Below, in pieces: positions 16,669-25,404 of a DNA stretch of 64,000 nucleotides. The notes under the pieces were generated by a model. The model made no database searches. It saw nothing but the letters and a program-made list of their open reading frames with translations, and was not told the DNA's origin. The translations under genes were made by a program, and so were the position numbers. Position 1 is the stretch's first letter; each line of letters opens with the position of its first letter. Source of the DNA: JBLZUR01 sp048565625 (GTDB lineage: Bacteria; Pseudomonadota; Alphaproteobacteria; Sphingomonadales; Sphingomonadaceae); NCBI RefSeq assembly GCF_048565625.1, contig NZ_JBLZUR010000002.1, positions 1,612,001 through 1,676,000 of the forward strand, given 5' to 3'.

Positions 16669-18791
16669 TACGGCCGTGATGGCGGGGTTGGTGCGGGGAC
16701 GGCGAGGTCGGTCCATTTGGCGGCGAACGCCCAGAGGTCGGCGGCCTCCTCGATCTTCTTCGACGTGGGCTTGCCCGCACCGTGGCCCGCGCGGGTTTCG
16801 ATGCGTATGAGATGGGGCTTGTCGCCGATGTCCGCTGCCTGGAGTGCCGCCGTGTACTTGAAGCTGTGGCCGGGGACGACGCGATCGTCGGTGTCGGCGG
16901 TGCTGACCAGGATCGCCGGATAGTCCGCGCCCGAGCGGATGTTGTGATAGGGCGAGTACTTGCGAAGCACCGCCCAGTCCGCTGCCCGCTCCGGATAGCC
17001 GTAATCGTCTACCCAGTAGCGGCCGGCGGTGAAGCGGTCGAAGCGGAGCATGTCCATGACGCCGACCGCGGGGAGAGCGGCGGCGAACAGATCAGGGCGC
17101 TGGTTGGTCGTGGCGCCGACGAGCAGGCCGCCGTTCGAGCGGCCGGAGATGGCGATCTTGGACGCGATACCCTGCCCTTTCAGATGCTCGGCGGCGGCGG
17201 CAAAGTCGTCGAAGACGTTCTGCTTGTTGGCGAGGCGGCCGGCATCGTGCCAACCCTTGCCGTACTCGCCGCCTCCCCGCAGATTGGCCATCGCATAGAC
17301 GCCGCCCATGTCGACCCAGTCGAGGATCGCGGGCGAGAAGTCGGGCGTCAGCGAGATGTTGAAGCCGCCATAGCCGTAGAGGATCGTCGGGCGCGGCCCG
17401 GTCACGCCCTTCTTCCGGACAAGAAACAGCGGGATCTTGGTGCCGTCCTTCGACGGGTAAAAGGTCTGCGTCACCTCGAAGGCGGCGGGGTCGAAGGCGA
17501 CCTTGGGCTGCGCGAAGACGGAGACTGCGTTGGTCGCCGCATCGTAGCGGTAGATGGCGCCCGGCTGGTTGAAGCTGCCGAAGGAGAAGAAGGTCTCCGG
17601 GTTGTCCGGGTCGCCCTCGAAGCCGTCGGCAGTGCCGATGCCGGGGAGCGTGACCTTGCCCTCCGCCTTGCCGTCGGGCGCGAAACGGCGGACCTCGCTC
17701 TTGGCGTCAACCAGATAGAGGGCGAGGAGCTTGCCACCGACGAGGTGGGCGTTGTCCAGCATGGACTTGTCCTCGCCGATCACCTCGACCGGCGCGGCGC
17801 CGGGGTTGGCGGCGTCGATGCGGACGATGCGCTGGAGCGGCGCGCCCTTATTGGTGATGAAGAAGAGCGTGTCTCCTTCCCCGCCCGCCAGCTTCCAATT
17901 GTGTTCGAGGCCCTTGATCAGCGTGACCGGTTTCGCGCCGGGCTGGCGAAGGTCGATCAGGGTGATCTCTAAGCGCTCGTCGGTGCCCTCGGACGAGGTG
18001 ATGACGAGCCATGCGCCGTCGTCGGTGACCTCCGCCGAGTTGTTGAGCTTGGGCCGATCGGGAGTGGCGTAGACCAGGCGGTCGGCGCTCTGCGGGGTGC
18101 CGAGCTTGTGGAAGTAGACGGCCTGGCGTTCGTTGAGCGCCTGGAAGGTCTGACCGCCCGCCGGCTCGGGAAAGCGCGAGTAGAAGACGCCGGAGCCGTC
18201 CCTCGCCCAGGCGATCTCCGAGAACTTCACCCATTTGAGTTCGTCGGGAAGGACGGTCGCGTCGGCGACATCCAGGAAGCGGACGGTGCGCCAATCGGAG
18301 CCGCCGTCCTGGATCTGATAGGCGAGGTGCGCGCCGTCCTCGGCAACCTTCCAGCTGTCGAGCGCGGTGGCGCCGTCCTTCGCCCAGGTGTTGGGATCGA
18401 TGAGCAGGCGGGGCGTGCCGTTCAGGCCGTCGCGGACGTAGAGCGCGGACTGGTTCTGCAGGCCGTCATTGCGGGTGTAGAAGTAGCGGCCGCCCGCCCG
18501 CTTGGGGATGCCCAAACGTTCGTAGTTCCACAGTTCGGTAAGGCGCGCCTTGATCGCGTCGCGGCCGGGAAGCGTGGCGAGGTAGTCCTGCGTGACCTTG
18601 TTCTGCGCGGCGACCCAGGCGGCGACCTTGGGGTTGTTGCGTGCGTCGTCCTCCAGCCAACGATAGGGGTCCGGCAGCTTCTGACCGAAGGCGCTTTCGA
18701 CGACCGGGCCTTTCTCGGTCGAAGGGTAGGAGATCTGGGCGGTGGCGGTGGTGGACATCAGGAGGGCGCATACAACGGCGAGAGGCTTCAT
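16668..18791 (-). CDS. Prolyl oligopeptidase family serine peptidase (S9A)
   Basis: 707 residues starting MKPLAVVCALLMSTTATA, a signal peptide; a GGAG site precedes this ATG, whereas the ATG at 18806 would put five extra residues ahead of the signal. An N-terminal seven-bladed propeller is followed by an alpha/beta hydrolase domain with the nucleophile in SGRSNGGLLVGA, the Asp in DTDDRVVPGHS and the His in RAGHGAGK. S9A enzymes cleave after proline in short peptides; the signal peptide points to the periplasm. It lies downstream of rplQ but is separated by a terminator. Confidence 0.93.
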   Translation of the reverse strand: MKPLAVVCALLMSTTATAQISYPSTEKGPVVESAFGQKLPDPYRWLEDDARNNPKVAAWVAAQNKVTQDYLATLPGRDAIKARLTELWNYERLGIPKRAGGRYFYTRNDGLQNQSALYVRDGLNGTPRLLIDPNTWAKDGATALDSWKVAEDGAHLAYQIQDGGSDWRTVRFLDVADATVLPDELKWVKFSEIAWARDGSGVFYSRFPEPAGGQTFQALNERQAVYFHKLGTPQSADRLVYATPDRPKLNNSAEVTDDGAWLVITSSEGTDERLEITLIDLRQPGAKPVTLIKGLEHNWKLAGGEGDTLFFITNKGAPLQRIVRIDAANPGAAPVEVIGEDKSMLDNAHLVGGKLLALYLVDAKSEVRRFAPDGKAEGKVTLPGIGTADGFEGDPDNPETFFSFGSFNQPGAIYRYDAATNAVSVFAQPKVAFDPAAFEVTQTFYPSKDGTKIPLFLVRKKGVTGPRPTILYGYGGFNISLTPDFSPAILDWVDMGGVYAMANLRGGGEYGKGWHDAGRLANKQNVFDDFAAAAEHLKGQGIASKIAISGRSNGGLLVGATTNQRPDLFAAALPAVGVMDMLRFDRFTAGRYWVDDYGYPERAADWAVLRKYSPYHNIRSGADYPAILVSTADTDDRVVPGHSFKYTAALQAADIGDKPHLIRIETRAGHGAGKPTSKKIEEAADLWAFAAKWTDLAVPAPTPPSRP

Positions 18792-18804
18792 GGAGGCTCC
18801 GGGC

Positions 18805-18837
18805 AAATAGAAAGGCCGGAGACTAACGCCCCCGGCC
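18805..18837 (-). terminator. Rho-independent terminator after rplQ
   Basis: On the minus strand a GGCCGG stem, 12-base loop and CCGGCC (18814-18837) are followed by TTTCTATTTG. It lies 30 bases past the rplQ stop and just before the prolyl oligopeptidase start, so it should end the ribosomal operon. Confidence 0.6.
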
Positions 18838-18866
18838 CTTCCTTCAACCCGTATCGGAGAGGCGGA

Positions 18867-19289
18867 TCAGGCCGCCTCGTCCAAATCCTCGTTGATCTCG
18901 ACCGGACCGGAGTCCTGGCCCTTGGCCGAAACGTCGCGGTCGACGAACTCGATCACCGCCATCGCCGCCGCGTCCGAGGCGCGGAAGCCGGCCTTGATGA
19001 CGCGGGTGTAGCCGCCGGCGCGGTCGGCGTAGCGGGGCGCGAGGGTGTCGAACAGCTTCACGAGCTGCGCATCGTCCAGCAGGCGGGCATGGGCGAGACG
19101 ACGGTTGGAGAGGCCGCCCTTCTTCGCCAGCGTCACCAGCTTCTCGGTATAGGGGCGCAGTTCCTTCGCCTTGGCGAGGGTGGTGATGATCTGCTCATGC
19201 TTGATAAGGGCCGCCGCCATGTTGCGGAACAGGGCCGCGCGATGGGCGGAGGTACGCTGGAGCTTACGGCCCCCGACGCGATGACGCAT
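18867..19289 (-). CDS. rplQ: 50S ribosomal protein L17
   Basis: 140 residues with the L17 start MRHRVGGRKLQRTSAHRAAL and the conserved LRPYTEKLVTLAKK. The C-terminal extension of about 20 acidic residues beyond the core is usual in alphaproteobacteria. It is the last gene of the rpsM-rpsK-rpoA-rplQ group but is separated from rpoA by 218 bases filled by a repeat. Confidence 0.97.
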   Translation of the reverse strand: MRHRVGGRKLQRTSAHRAALFRNMAAALIKHEQIITTLAKAKELRPYTEKLVTLAKKGGLSNRRLAHARLLDDAQLVKLFDTLAPRYADRAGGYTRVIKAGFRASDAAAMAVIEFVDRDVSAKGQDSGPVEINEDLDEAA

Positions 19290-19395
19290 TGTCTTCTTCC
19301 TTCAGTTCGTCCCGCAGCCGTCTGAGGTACTGCGGGCCGGGCGGTGAAAAGGGCCACCGCCCAAAGCCCAAGATCAGGCGGAAACTTCTGCCTGA

Positions 19396-19497
19396 TCGTC
19401 GCCCCAGCGAAGGCTGGGGCCCATGTCTCTCAACTCCGCACGCCATCGTTTCTGGCGATAGACATGGATCCCAGCCTTCGCTGGGATGACGCTTGTT
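19396..19497. repeat. Composite palindromic repeat (CCCCAGCGAAGGCTGGGG family) between rpoA and rplQ
   Basis: Two hairpins face each other: CGCCCCAGCGAAGGCTGGGGC near the left end and ATCCCAGCCTTCGCTGGGAT near the right, with the complementary pair CATGTCTCTC/GATAGACATG between them. The whole can fold as one long nested hairpin. The element is transcribed within the alpha operon, in the space between rpoA and rplQ. A solo copy of the same hairpin is inside the GH13 gene at 43895. Confidence 0.8.
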
Positions 19498-19507
19498 TGG
19501 TAGAGCC

Positions 19508-20569
19508 TTAAAACTCCTGTTCGAGCTTCTTGGCCATTTCCTCGATGTTCTCCGGCGGCCAGCCGGGGATCTCCATGCCGAGGCGCAGGCCCATCGACGA
19601 CAGGACTTCCTTGATCTCGTTCAACGACTTGCGGCCGAAGTTCGGAGTGCGCAGCATCTCCGCCTCGGTCTTCTGAACCAGATCGCCGATGTAGATGATG
19701 TTGTCGTTCTTGAGGCAGTTGGCCGAACGGACCGAAAGCTCCAGCTCGTCCACCTTCTTGAGGAGGTAGCGGTTGAGCTGGTTGGCGTCCTGCTCCGGCT
19801 CGGCACCGGCCGCGACCGGCACGCCGCTCGTGGCGGGGGCGGCGGAGAGGACCATGCCCTCGTCGAAGTGGACGAAGAGCTGCAGCTGATCCTGCAGGAT
19901 GCGCGCGGCATAAGCGAGCGCGTCGTCCGGCGAGACGGTGCCGTCGGTCTCCACCGTCAGCGTCAGCTTGTCATAGTCCAGTTCCTGACCGACGCGGGTA
20001 TTCTCGACCTTGTAGGCCACCTGCCGGACCGGCGAGTAGAGCGCGTCGACCGGGATCAGGCCGATCGGCGCATCGGCCGGACGGTTGTTCGCGGCCGGGA
20101 CATAGCCCTTACCGATGTCGGCGGTCAGCTCCATGTTGAGCGTCGCGCCCTCGTCGAGATGGCAGATCACCAGTTCCGGATTCGCGACCTCGATGTCGCC
20201 GGTGACGGCGATCATGCCCGCAGTCACCTCGGCCGGGCCGGTCGCCGTGAGCTGAAGGCGCTTCGGCCCTTCGCCCTGCATGCGGAGCGCGACCTGCTTG
20301 ATGTTCAGGACGATATCGGTCACGTCCTCACGCACGCCGGCGAGCGACGAGAATTCGTGCAGCACGTTCTCGATCTTGATCGAGGTGACGGCGGCGCCCT
20401 GCAGCGACGAGAGCAGCACCCGGCGCAGCGCGTTGCCGAGCGTCAGACCAAAGCCGCGCTCCAGCGGTTCCGCGACGAAGGTGGCCTTGCGGCGCTGATC
20501 GCCACCCGCCTTCTTCTCGAGACCGTTGGGCTTCTTCATTTCCTGCCAGTTCTTGGCGTTGACGGCCAT
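19508..20569 (-). CDS. rpoA: DNA-directed RNA polymerase alpha subunit
   Basis: 353 residues. The N-terminal assembly domain has AEPLERGFGLTLGNALRRVL and the C-terminal domain has RSANCLKNDNIIYIGDLVQK and GRKSLNEIKEVLSSMGL. RpoA dimerises to start assembly of polymerase, and its C-terminal domain contacts UP elements and activators. Placed 85 bases after rpsK in the same direction, as in the standard alpha operon. Confidence 0.98.
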   Translation of the reverse strand: MAVNAKNWQEMKKPNGLEKKAGGDQRRKATFVAEPLERGFGLTLGNALRRVLLSSLQGAAVTSIKIENVLHEFSSLAGVREDVTDIVLNIKQVALRMQGEGPKRLQLTATGPAEVTAGMIAVTGDIEVANPELVICHLDEGATLNMELTADIGKGYVPAANNRPADAPIGLIPVDALYSPVRQVAYKVENTRVGQELDYDKLTLTVETDGTVSPDDALAYAARILQDQLQLFVHFDEGMVLSAAPATSGVPVAAGAEPEQDANQLNRYLLKKVDELELSVRSANCLKNDNIIYIGDLVQKTEAEMLRTPNFGRKSLNEIKEVLSSMGLRLGMEIPGWPPENIEEMAKKLEQEF

Positions 20570-20654
20570 GTTTTTCCCTCAGGGTTGGGCCAGGACGCGT
20601 CCGCCCCGGCCGGAATATGTCAGTGGAGGACGGACATGCCGCCCCCCGGCAGGA

Positions 20655-21044
20655 TCAGACGCGGCGGCGCTTGGACGGGCGAACGCCGTTATGCGGGATC
20701 GGCGTCACGTCGCGGATGGACGTGATCTGGAAGCCGACCGCCTGCAGCGCGCGGAGCGCGGATTCACGGCCCGAACCGGGGCCCTTCACCTCGACCTCAA
20801 GGGTGCGGACGCCGTGGTCCGCCGCCTTCTTGCCGGCGTCCTCCGCCGCGACCTGCGCGGCATACGGCGTCGACTTACGGCTGCCCTTGAAGCCCATCAT
20901 GCCGGCCGAGGACCAGCTGATCGCATTGCCCTGGGCATCGGTGATGGTGATCATGGTGTTGTTGAAGCTGGCGTTCACATGGGCGACGCCGGCGGTGATG
21001 TTCTTGCGCTCGCGCCGCTTGATGCGCTGGGGTTCGCGTGCCAT
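20655..21044 (-). CDS. rpsK: 30S ribosomal protein S11
   Basis: 129 residues with the S11 signatures GVAHVNASFNNTMITITD, GMMGFKGSRKSTPYAAQVAA and the C-terminal DVTPIPHNGVRPSKRRRV. S11 forms part of the 30S platform. Order rpsM, rpsK, rpoA, rplQ is conserved. Confidence 0.98.
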   Translation of the reverse strand: MAREPQRIKRRERKNITAGVAHVNASFNNTMITITDAQGNAISWSSAGMMGFKGSRKSTPYAAQVAAEDAGKKAADHGVRTLEVEVKGPGSGRESALRALQAVGFQITSIRDVTPIPHNGVRPSKRRRV

Positions 21045-21145
21045 CGGATCTGTCTTCCTGACCTAAATCTTTGGTGTGAGAGGCTCGAAAAGTCTCGAAA
21101 GTCGTACCTCAACGCGTACGCGCGCGAGGGAACGGACGATTTCGA

Positions 21146-21514
21146 TTACTTCTTCTTGCCCGCGATCGGCTTCGCCTTGCCCTTGCGGGTGCGCGCATTC
21201 GTGTGCGTGCGCTGGCCGCGGACCGGCAGGCCCTTGCGGTGGCGCAGGCCACGATAGCAGGCGAGGTCCATCAGACGCTTGATGTTGACGGCGACGGTGC
21301 GGCGAAGGTCGCCTTCCACCTGATAGCCGGCGTCGATCGTCTCACGGATCTGCAGCACTTCCTGATCGGACAGGTCCTGCACGCGGCGCTGCGGCTCAAT
21401 GCCCAGCTTGCCGGTGATTTCCTTAGCCTTGGCCGGGCCGATACCGTGGATGTAGGTCAGCGCGATTTCGACGCGCTTGTTGGTCGGGATGTTGACACCC
21501 GCAATACGTGCCAT
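21146..21514 (-). CDS. rpsM: 30S ribosomal protein S13
   Basis: 122 residues beginning MARIAGVNIPTNKRVEIALT with the central YRGLRHRKGLPVRGQRT motif. S13 sits in the head of the small subunit and touches the P-site tRNA. It is the first gene of this operon; secY and adk, which normally precede it, are not upstream here. Confidence 0.98.
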   Translation of the reverse strand: MARIAGVNIPTNKRVEIALTYIHGIGPAKAKEITGKLGIEPQRRVQDLSDQEVLQIRETIDAGYQVEGDLRRTVAVNIKRLMDLACYRGLRHRKGLPVRGQRTHTNARTRKGKAKPIAGKKK

Positions 21515-21637
21515 GTGTTACGTTCTCCTGCTCCACAGAGCGGCTGGCAACCGCCCCATCTCGTCGCGTGTGCCCCAACGGCATGATCGCGACGCGCGCC
21601 GAGAAGCGCCGCCGTGACGGTCGTTTGGGATGAGCGG

Positions 21638-21666
21638 GCGATACGCCTGAGGAACGGGGGAGTCAA
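21638..21666 (-). promoter_or_regulatory. Sigma-70-type promoter for rpsM operon
   Basis: On the minus strand TTGACT (21661-21666) and TATCGC (21638-21643) are separated by exactly 17 bases. Transcription would begin near 21631 and give a leader of about 116 bases before rpsM. The start of an isolated ribosomal operon needs a promoter in this gap, which supports the reading. Confidence 0.6.
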
Positions 21667-21727
21667 GCGGGGGTTCCATGCCCTGCGGCAGGACCTCTCA
21701 CGCCGTTTGCCTGCAGTCGCTCTTACG

Positions 21728-21800
21728 CCGTTCGCGCTGAGCCTGTCGAAGGGCCGGTGAGACGGTAGCGCTGGCGCTTCGACAGGCTCAGCGCGAACGG
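21728..21800. repeat. Inverted repeat, CTGAGCCTGTCGAAG family
   Basis: Perfect 24-base inverted arms: CCGTTCGCGCTGAGCCTGTC plus GAAG at 21728-21751 and the exact reverse complement at 21777-21800, with a 25-base loop. It lies between the outer-membrane protein gene and the rpsM promoter. An imperfect copy is at 50155. It may also terminate the upstream transcript. Confidence 0.85.
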
Positions 21801-21810
21801 CCGCTTGAGA

Positions 21811-23103
21811 TTACCCCGTCACCCGAATCCGGGCGAAGAGCATGAAGCTGGTCGGGTCGGAGCCGTAGGCCGGTTTGATCGCGTCCGGCATGTCGTACTT
21901 GCTGACGAGGCCGCCGAAGTCGAGCGCGACCTGCCCGACCGGCACGCTGTGATAGCCGCCGAGACTGACCTTGGTGATGTTGAAGTTGCGGCCGGCGAGC
22001 GGATTGTGATGGTCGTCGCCGAACAGTTCCGCCTTGTCGACGTTCTCGGCCCGGGCAAAGACGGTGTTGCGATCGATCTGCACGCCGCTTTCGAGGACGA
22101 AGGCGTCGCTGGTGCGGGCGTGATCGCCGCCCTTGCCGTCGTTGCGGCCCCAGGCGAAGGTCGACTGCCAGAAGCGGTCCGGGCCGATCGGGAGATGCCA
22201 GGTCACGGAGGCGGTGGTGCGGCGGACGTCTGTTTCGGGGTGCAGCCCCTCGGGACTGTTGAGCACGCCGTAGCTGACCTGACCGGAGAGGTTCGCGGTG
22301 GGGTTCCAAGTGGCGCGGACGGACCAGCTGTCCATGCGCGGCCGCTCGATATTCCAGCGGTGTTCGTCGGGTTCGCGGCCGGTGAAGACGGAGCCTTCAA
22401 GCTTCACGGTCTTGAACGCCACACCGGCGGTGGCGACGCCGAAGGTGATGTGTGTGGAATCGAGCCAGTGATGGGCGATCGGCGCCTCCGGATTCGCGAG
22501 GCCGGAGAAGCGGTGCATGAAGGTCGCGGGGCCAAGCGCGGGCTCGCCGGGGAGGGCGAGGTAGAGGAAGCCGGAGACGCCGTCGGCCAGCGGATGGCTG
22601 TAGGTTGCGGATAACTCCATGAAGAGGTCGTGCGGGTGCTGGCGATCGACCAGTTCGGTCACGCCGTCCGCCGTCTCGCCGGTGGCGAAGAGGAGAGGAT
22701 AGCCGCGCTTGCCCATGAGGGGATCGAGGCTGCCCATCGCCTTGAGGGTCAGCGTCCCCTCGCCCACCGGCCGCTGCGCCATGCCCATCAGCATGGAGGC
22801 GGCGAAGGTCTTGCTGCCCCCGCGCGGCCCGCCCTGATCGTCATAGGTGAGCGTGGCGAAGCCGTGTATCATGGTGGACCAGTCGCCGGCCTGACCCATG
22901 ATCGCCATCATCGGCGCGCTATCCGGCTGCCAGGCGGTGCCGGATGCGTCGCGGGTCATGCCGTAGCGCCCGAGCGCACCGGTCATGCTCGATCCGCCCA
23001 CATCGTGCCCGGCGTGCGACGCGGACATGTCATGGCCGTCGTGCATCTGGGCCGAGGCGAGGCCCGGCGTGGCGATCAGCGCCAAGGTCAATAGGATACG
23101 CAT
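21811..23103 (-). CDS. Putative outer-membrane protein with His/Met-rich N-terminus
   Basis: 430 residues with a signal peptide (MRILLTLALIATPGLASA) directly followed by a Met/His/Asp-rich segment containing MHDGHDMSASHAGHD. The remainder has alternating hydrophobic strands, many aromatic girdle residues and ends in RIRVTG, consistent with a beta-barrel. I recall similar proteins near copper-resistance genes in sphingomonads, and the N-terminus could bind copper, but no metal-resistance gene is adjacent here. No enzyme motif is visible. Function is unassigned. Confidence 0.65.
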   Translation of the reverse strand: MRILLTLALIATPGLASAQMHDGHDMSASHAGHDVGGSSMTGALGRYGMTRDASGTAWQPDSAPMMAIMGQAGDWSTMIHGFATLTYDDQGGPRGGSKTFAASMLMGMAQRPVGEGTLTLKAMGSLDPLMGKRGYPLLFATGETADGVTELVDRQHPHDLFMELSATYSHPLADGVSGFLYLALPGEPALGPATFMHRFSGLANPEAPIAHHWLDSTHITFGVATAGVAFKTVKLEGSVFTGREPDEHRWNIERPRMDSWSVRATWNPTANLSGQVSYGVLNSPEGLHPETDVRRTTASVTWHLPIGPDRFWQSTFAWGRNDGKGGDHARTSDAFVLESGVQIDRNTVFARAENVDKAELFGDDHHNPLAGRNFNITKVSLGGYHSVPVGQVALDFGGLVSKYDMPDAIKPAYGSDPTSFMLFARIRVTG

Positions 23104-23225
23104 GGCGCGCGATTACAGCCGGAACGCGGTGTCGCCCAGCCCCAACAAAAAAGAGGGCCCCCGGCCATTGCGGATCGGGCTAGCCGATTTATCTACCGAC
23201 CGGTCCAGAAGGAGGTCCCCCTGAC

Positions 23226-24284
23226 ATGAAAGCCAATGCCTACGCTGCGCAATCGGCGACGACCCCGCTTGCCCCCCTCGCCATCCAACGCCGGGAGCCC
23301 GGACCGGGCGATGTCGCGATCGACATCCTCCATTGCGGCGTCTGCCATTCCGATCTCCATCAAGTCCGCGCGGAATGGGAGGGGACGTTGTTCCCCTGCG
23401 TTCCCGGCCATGAGATCGTCGGGCGGGTGACCGCGGTCGGCGCGAACGTCACCAAGTTCAAGGCGGGCGATCTGGTCGGCGTCGGCTGCATGGTCGACAG
23501 CTGCCAGCATTGCTCCGCCTGCGACGAGGGGCTGGAGCAGTATTGCGAAAACGGGTTCACCGGCACCTATAACGGCGAGACGCCGGACGCGCCGGGGCAC
23601 ACGCTGGGCGGCTATTCCGACAAGATCACCGTGCGGGAGGAGTTCGTCCTGCGCATCGGCCATGACGAGAAGGATCTCGCCGGGGTGGCGCCGCTGCTCT
23701 GCGCCGGGATCACCACCTGGTCGCCGCTGCGCCACTGGAACGCCGGGCCGGGCAAGAAGGTCGGCATCGTCGGGATCGGCGGGCTCGGCCATATGGGCAT
23801 CAAGCTCGCCCATGCGCTCGGCGCGCATGTCGTCGCGTTCACGACCTCGGAGTCGAAGCGGCAGGATGCGCTGGATCTCGGCGCGGACGAGGTCGTGGTG
23901 TCGCGCAACGAAGAGGATATGGCGGCGCAGGCCGGCACGTTCGACTTCATCCTGAACACGGTGGCGGCGAGCCATAATCTCGATCCGTTCATCGCCGCAT
24001 TGAAGCGGGACGGGACGATGACGCTGGTCGGTGCGCCGGAGCATCCGCACCCCTCGCCGCAGGTCTTCCCGCTGATCTTCGGGCGGAAGTCGATCGCCGG
24101 GTCGCTGATCGGCGGCATCGCGGAGACGCAGGAGATGCTCGATTTCTGCGCCGAGAAGGGCATCACCGCCGAGATCGAGCGGATCGCGATGAACGAGATC
24201 GAAGGTGCTTACGACCGGATGTTGAAGAGCGATGTGAAGTATCGCTTCGTCATCGACATGGCGACGATGGATCAGGCCGCCTGA
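23226..24284 (+). CDS. Zinc-dependent NAD(P) alcohol dehydrogenase (YahK/cinnamyl-type)
   Basis: 352 residues of the medium-chain dehydrogenase family. Catalytic zinc ligands are in CGVCHSDLH and GHEIVG, structural zinc cysteines in DSCQHCSACDEGLEQYC, and the cofactor loop is GIGGLGHMGIKLA. These match the YahK/CAD group of broad-range aldehyde reductases using NADPH. AAGGAGG lies ten bases before the ATG. Just upstream, TCTACC-GACCGGTC (23193-23205) contains an 8-base palindrome that could be an operator. The 3' end overlaps the convergent acyltransferase by 13 bases. Confidence 0.92.
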   Translation: MKANAYAAQSATTPLAPLAIQRREPGPGDVAIDILHCGVCHSDLHQVRAEWEGTLFPCVPGHEIVGRVTAVGANVTKFKAGDLVGVGCMVDSCQHCSACDEGLEQYCENGFTGTYNGETPDAPGHTLGGYSDKITVREEFVLRIGHDEKDLAGVAPLLCAGITTWSPLRHWNAGPGKKVGIVGIGGLGHMGIKLAHALGAHVVAFTTSESKRQDALDLGADEVVVSRNEEDMAAQAGTFDFILNTVAASHNLDPFIAALKRDGTMTLVGAPEHPHPSPQVFPLIFGRKSIAGSLIGGIAETQEMLDFCAEKGITAEIERIAMNEIEGAYDRMLKSDVKYRFVIDMATMDQAA

Positions 24285-25345
24285 ACGCGTGGGCGCGCGC
24301 CGGCGAGGCGCGCGCCCAATGCAGCACGGGCGGGCCGATCGTAGAGGACGAGCACCGCCCAGGCCGTTGGGAGCACGGCGAGGAGCGCCAGCAGACGGAA
24401 GGCTCCGTCGGTAAGCCCGAGAGGCGCGAGGAGCAGCGCCAGCGCCGCGCTGAACGGGAACTGGATCGCGTAGAGCGGGTAGGACAGTTCACCGAGGATG
24501 CGGCACCCCTCCGCTTGGGTGAAGTTCAACACGACCGAGGCTCCCGCGATCAGGACGAGTGGAAAGAAGACCGTGACCGCCAAGGCGTCGAACAGGCCGT
24601 TCACCGGCGCGTGGTACGGTGCCGCGAGGAGCGCGGCGAAGGTCAGCAGGACGAGCGCTGGCGATGCGGGCCTGGCCGGCATGAGCCAGCCTCTCCAGCG
24701 ATAGATCAGGATGCCGAGCGCGAAGGAGAACAGCGTCCGCATCAACGTGGCCGGGAGGGTTCCGGCGCGCGCGCCGATGTTCAGGTCGTTGGAGGTCGCC
24801 GCGACATACAAGACCCCGACGAGGCTCACCGCGACGATCCCGATGAGCACGCGATCGCTCAGCCAACGCCTTACCGTGACGGCGTAGAGGATGTTGACGA
24901 GCACCTCCATCGCGAGCGACCACATGGCGACGTTGAGGACGAAGCTGTCCTCACGCCCGAGCCGCGTCAGTTCGGGAAGGAGGAGCATGTTCGAGAGCAG
25001 CGAGGCCATGTCCTTGGGCCCATCGACTGCTGCAAAGCCGACCAGCGTGGTCAGGATCACCAGCGGGTAGAGGCGGATGGCGCGCGCGACGAGGAAGCGG
25101 GCGCAATAATCGGCGCGGGTGCGGAGGCGGTCCTCATAAGCGGCAGCGATGACGAAGCCGCTGAGCAGGAAGAAAAAGTCGACAGCCAGATAGCCGTGCT
25201 GCATCGCGTTCTCGGCCGGGCCAGCGAAGGTGTAGTGATAGATCACCACCATCATCGCCGCGACGCCGCGCAGGCCGTCGAGGAAGACGAACCGTCCCGC
25301 TTGGCCCTGCGGCATGGCTGCGGTTGGTGGCTCGGTCTTCATCAC
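24272..25345 (-). CDS. Acyltransferase 3 family membrane protein
   Basis: 357 residues with about ten hydrophobic helices. The family pattern begins FVFLDGLRGVAAMMVVIYHY, with the catalytic His in that helix, and continues GYLAVDFFFLLSGFVIA and ARAIRLYPL. Acyltransferase-3 proteins add acetyl or succinyl groups to surface polysaccharides and similar molecules. The substrate cannot be told from the context. Divergent from the DUF6438 lipoprotein. Confidence 0.9.
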   Translation of the reverse strand: MMKTEPPTAAMPQGQAGRFVFLDGLRGVAAMMVVIYHYTFAGPAENAMQHGYLAVDFFFLLSGFVIAAAYEDRLRTRADYCARFLVARAIRLYPLVILTTLVGFAAVDGPKDMASLLSNMLLLPELTRLGREDSFVLNVAMWSLAMEVLVNILYAVTVRRWLSDRVLIGIVAVSLVGVLYVAATSNDLNIGARAGTLPATLMRTLFSFALGILIYRWRGWLMPARPASPALVLLTFAALLAAPYHAPVNGLFDALAVTVFFPLVLIAGASVVLNFTQAEGCRILGELSYPLYAIQFPFSAALALLLAPLGLTDGAFRLLALLAVLPTAWAVLVLYDRPARAALGARLAGARPRVQAA

Positions 25346-25404
25346 GCTCCCACACCGCGCGAAGCCGCGATGGAACCGGACGATAGAACGGATGTCTTAA
25401 GAGA

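Noticed and set aside
23193..23205. TetR-type operator upstream of the alcohol dehydrogenase
   Set aside because: Only an 8-base palindrome (GACCGGTC) with asymmetric flanks and no adjacent regulator; too weak to list as a feature.
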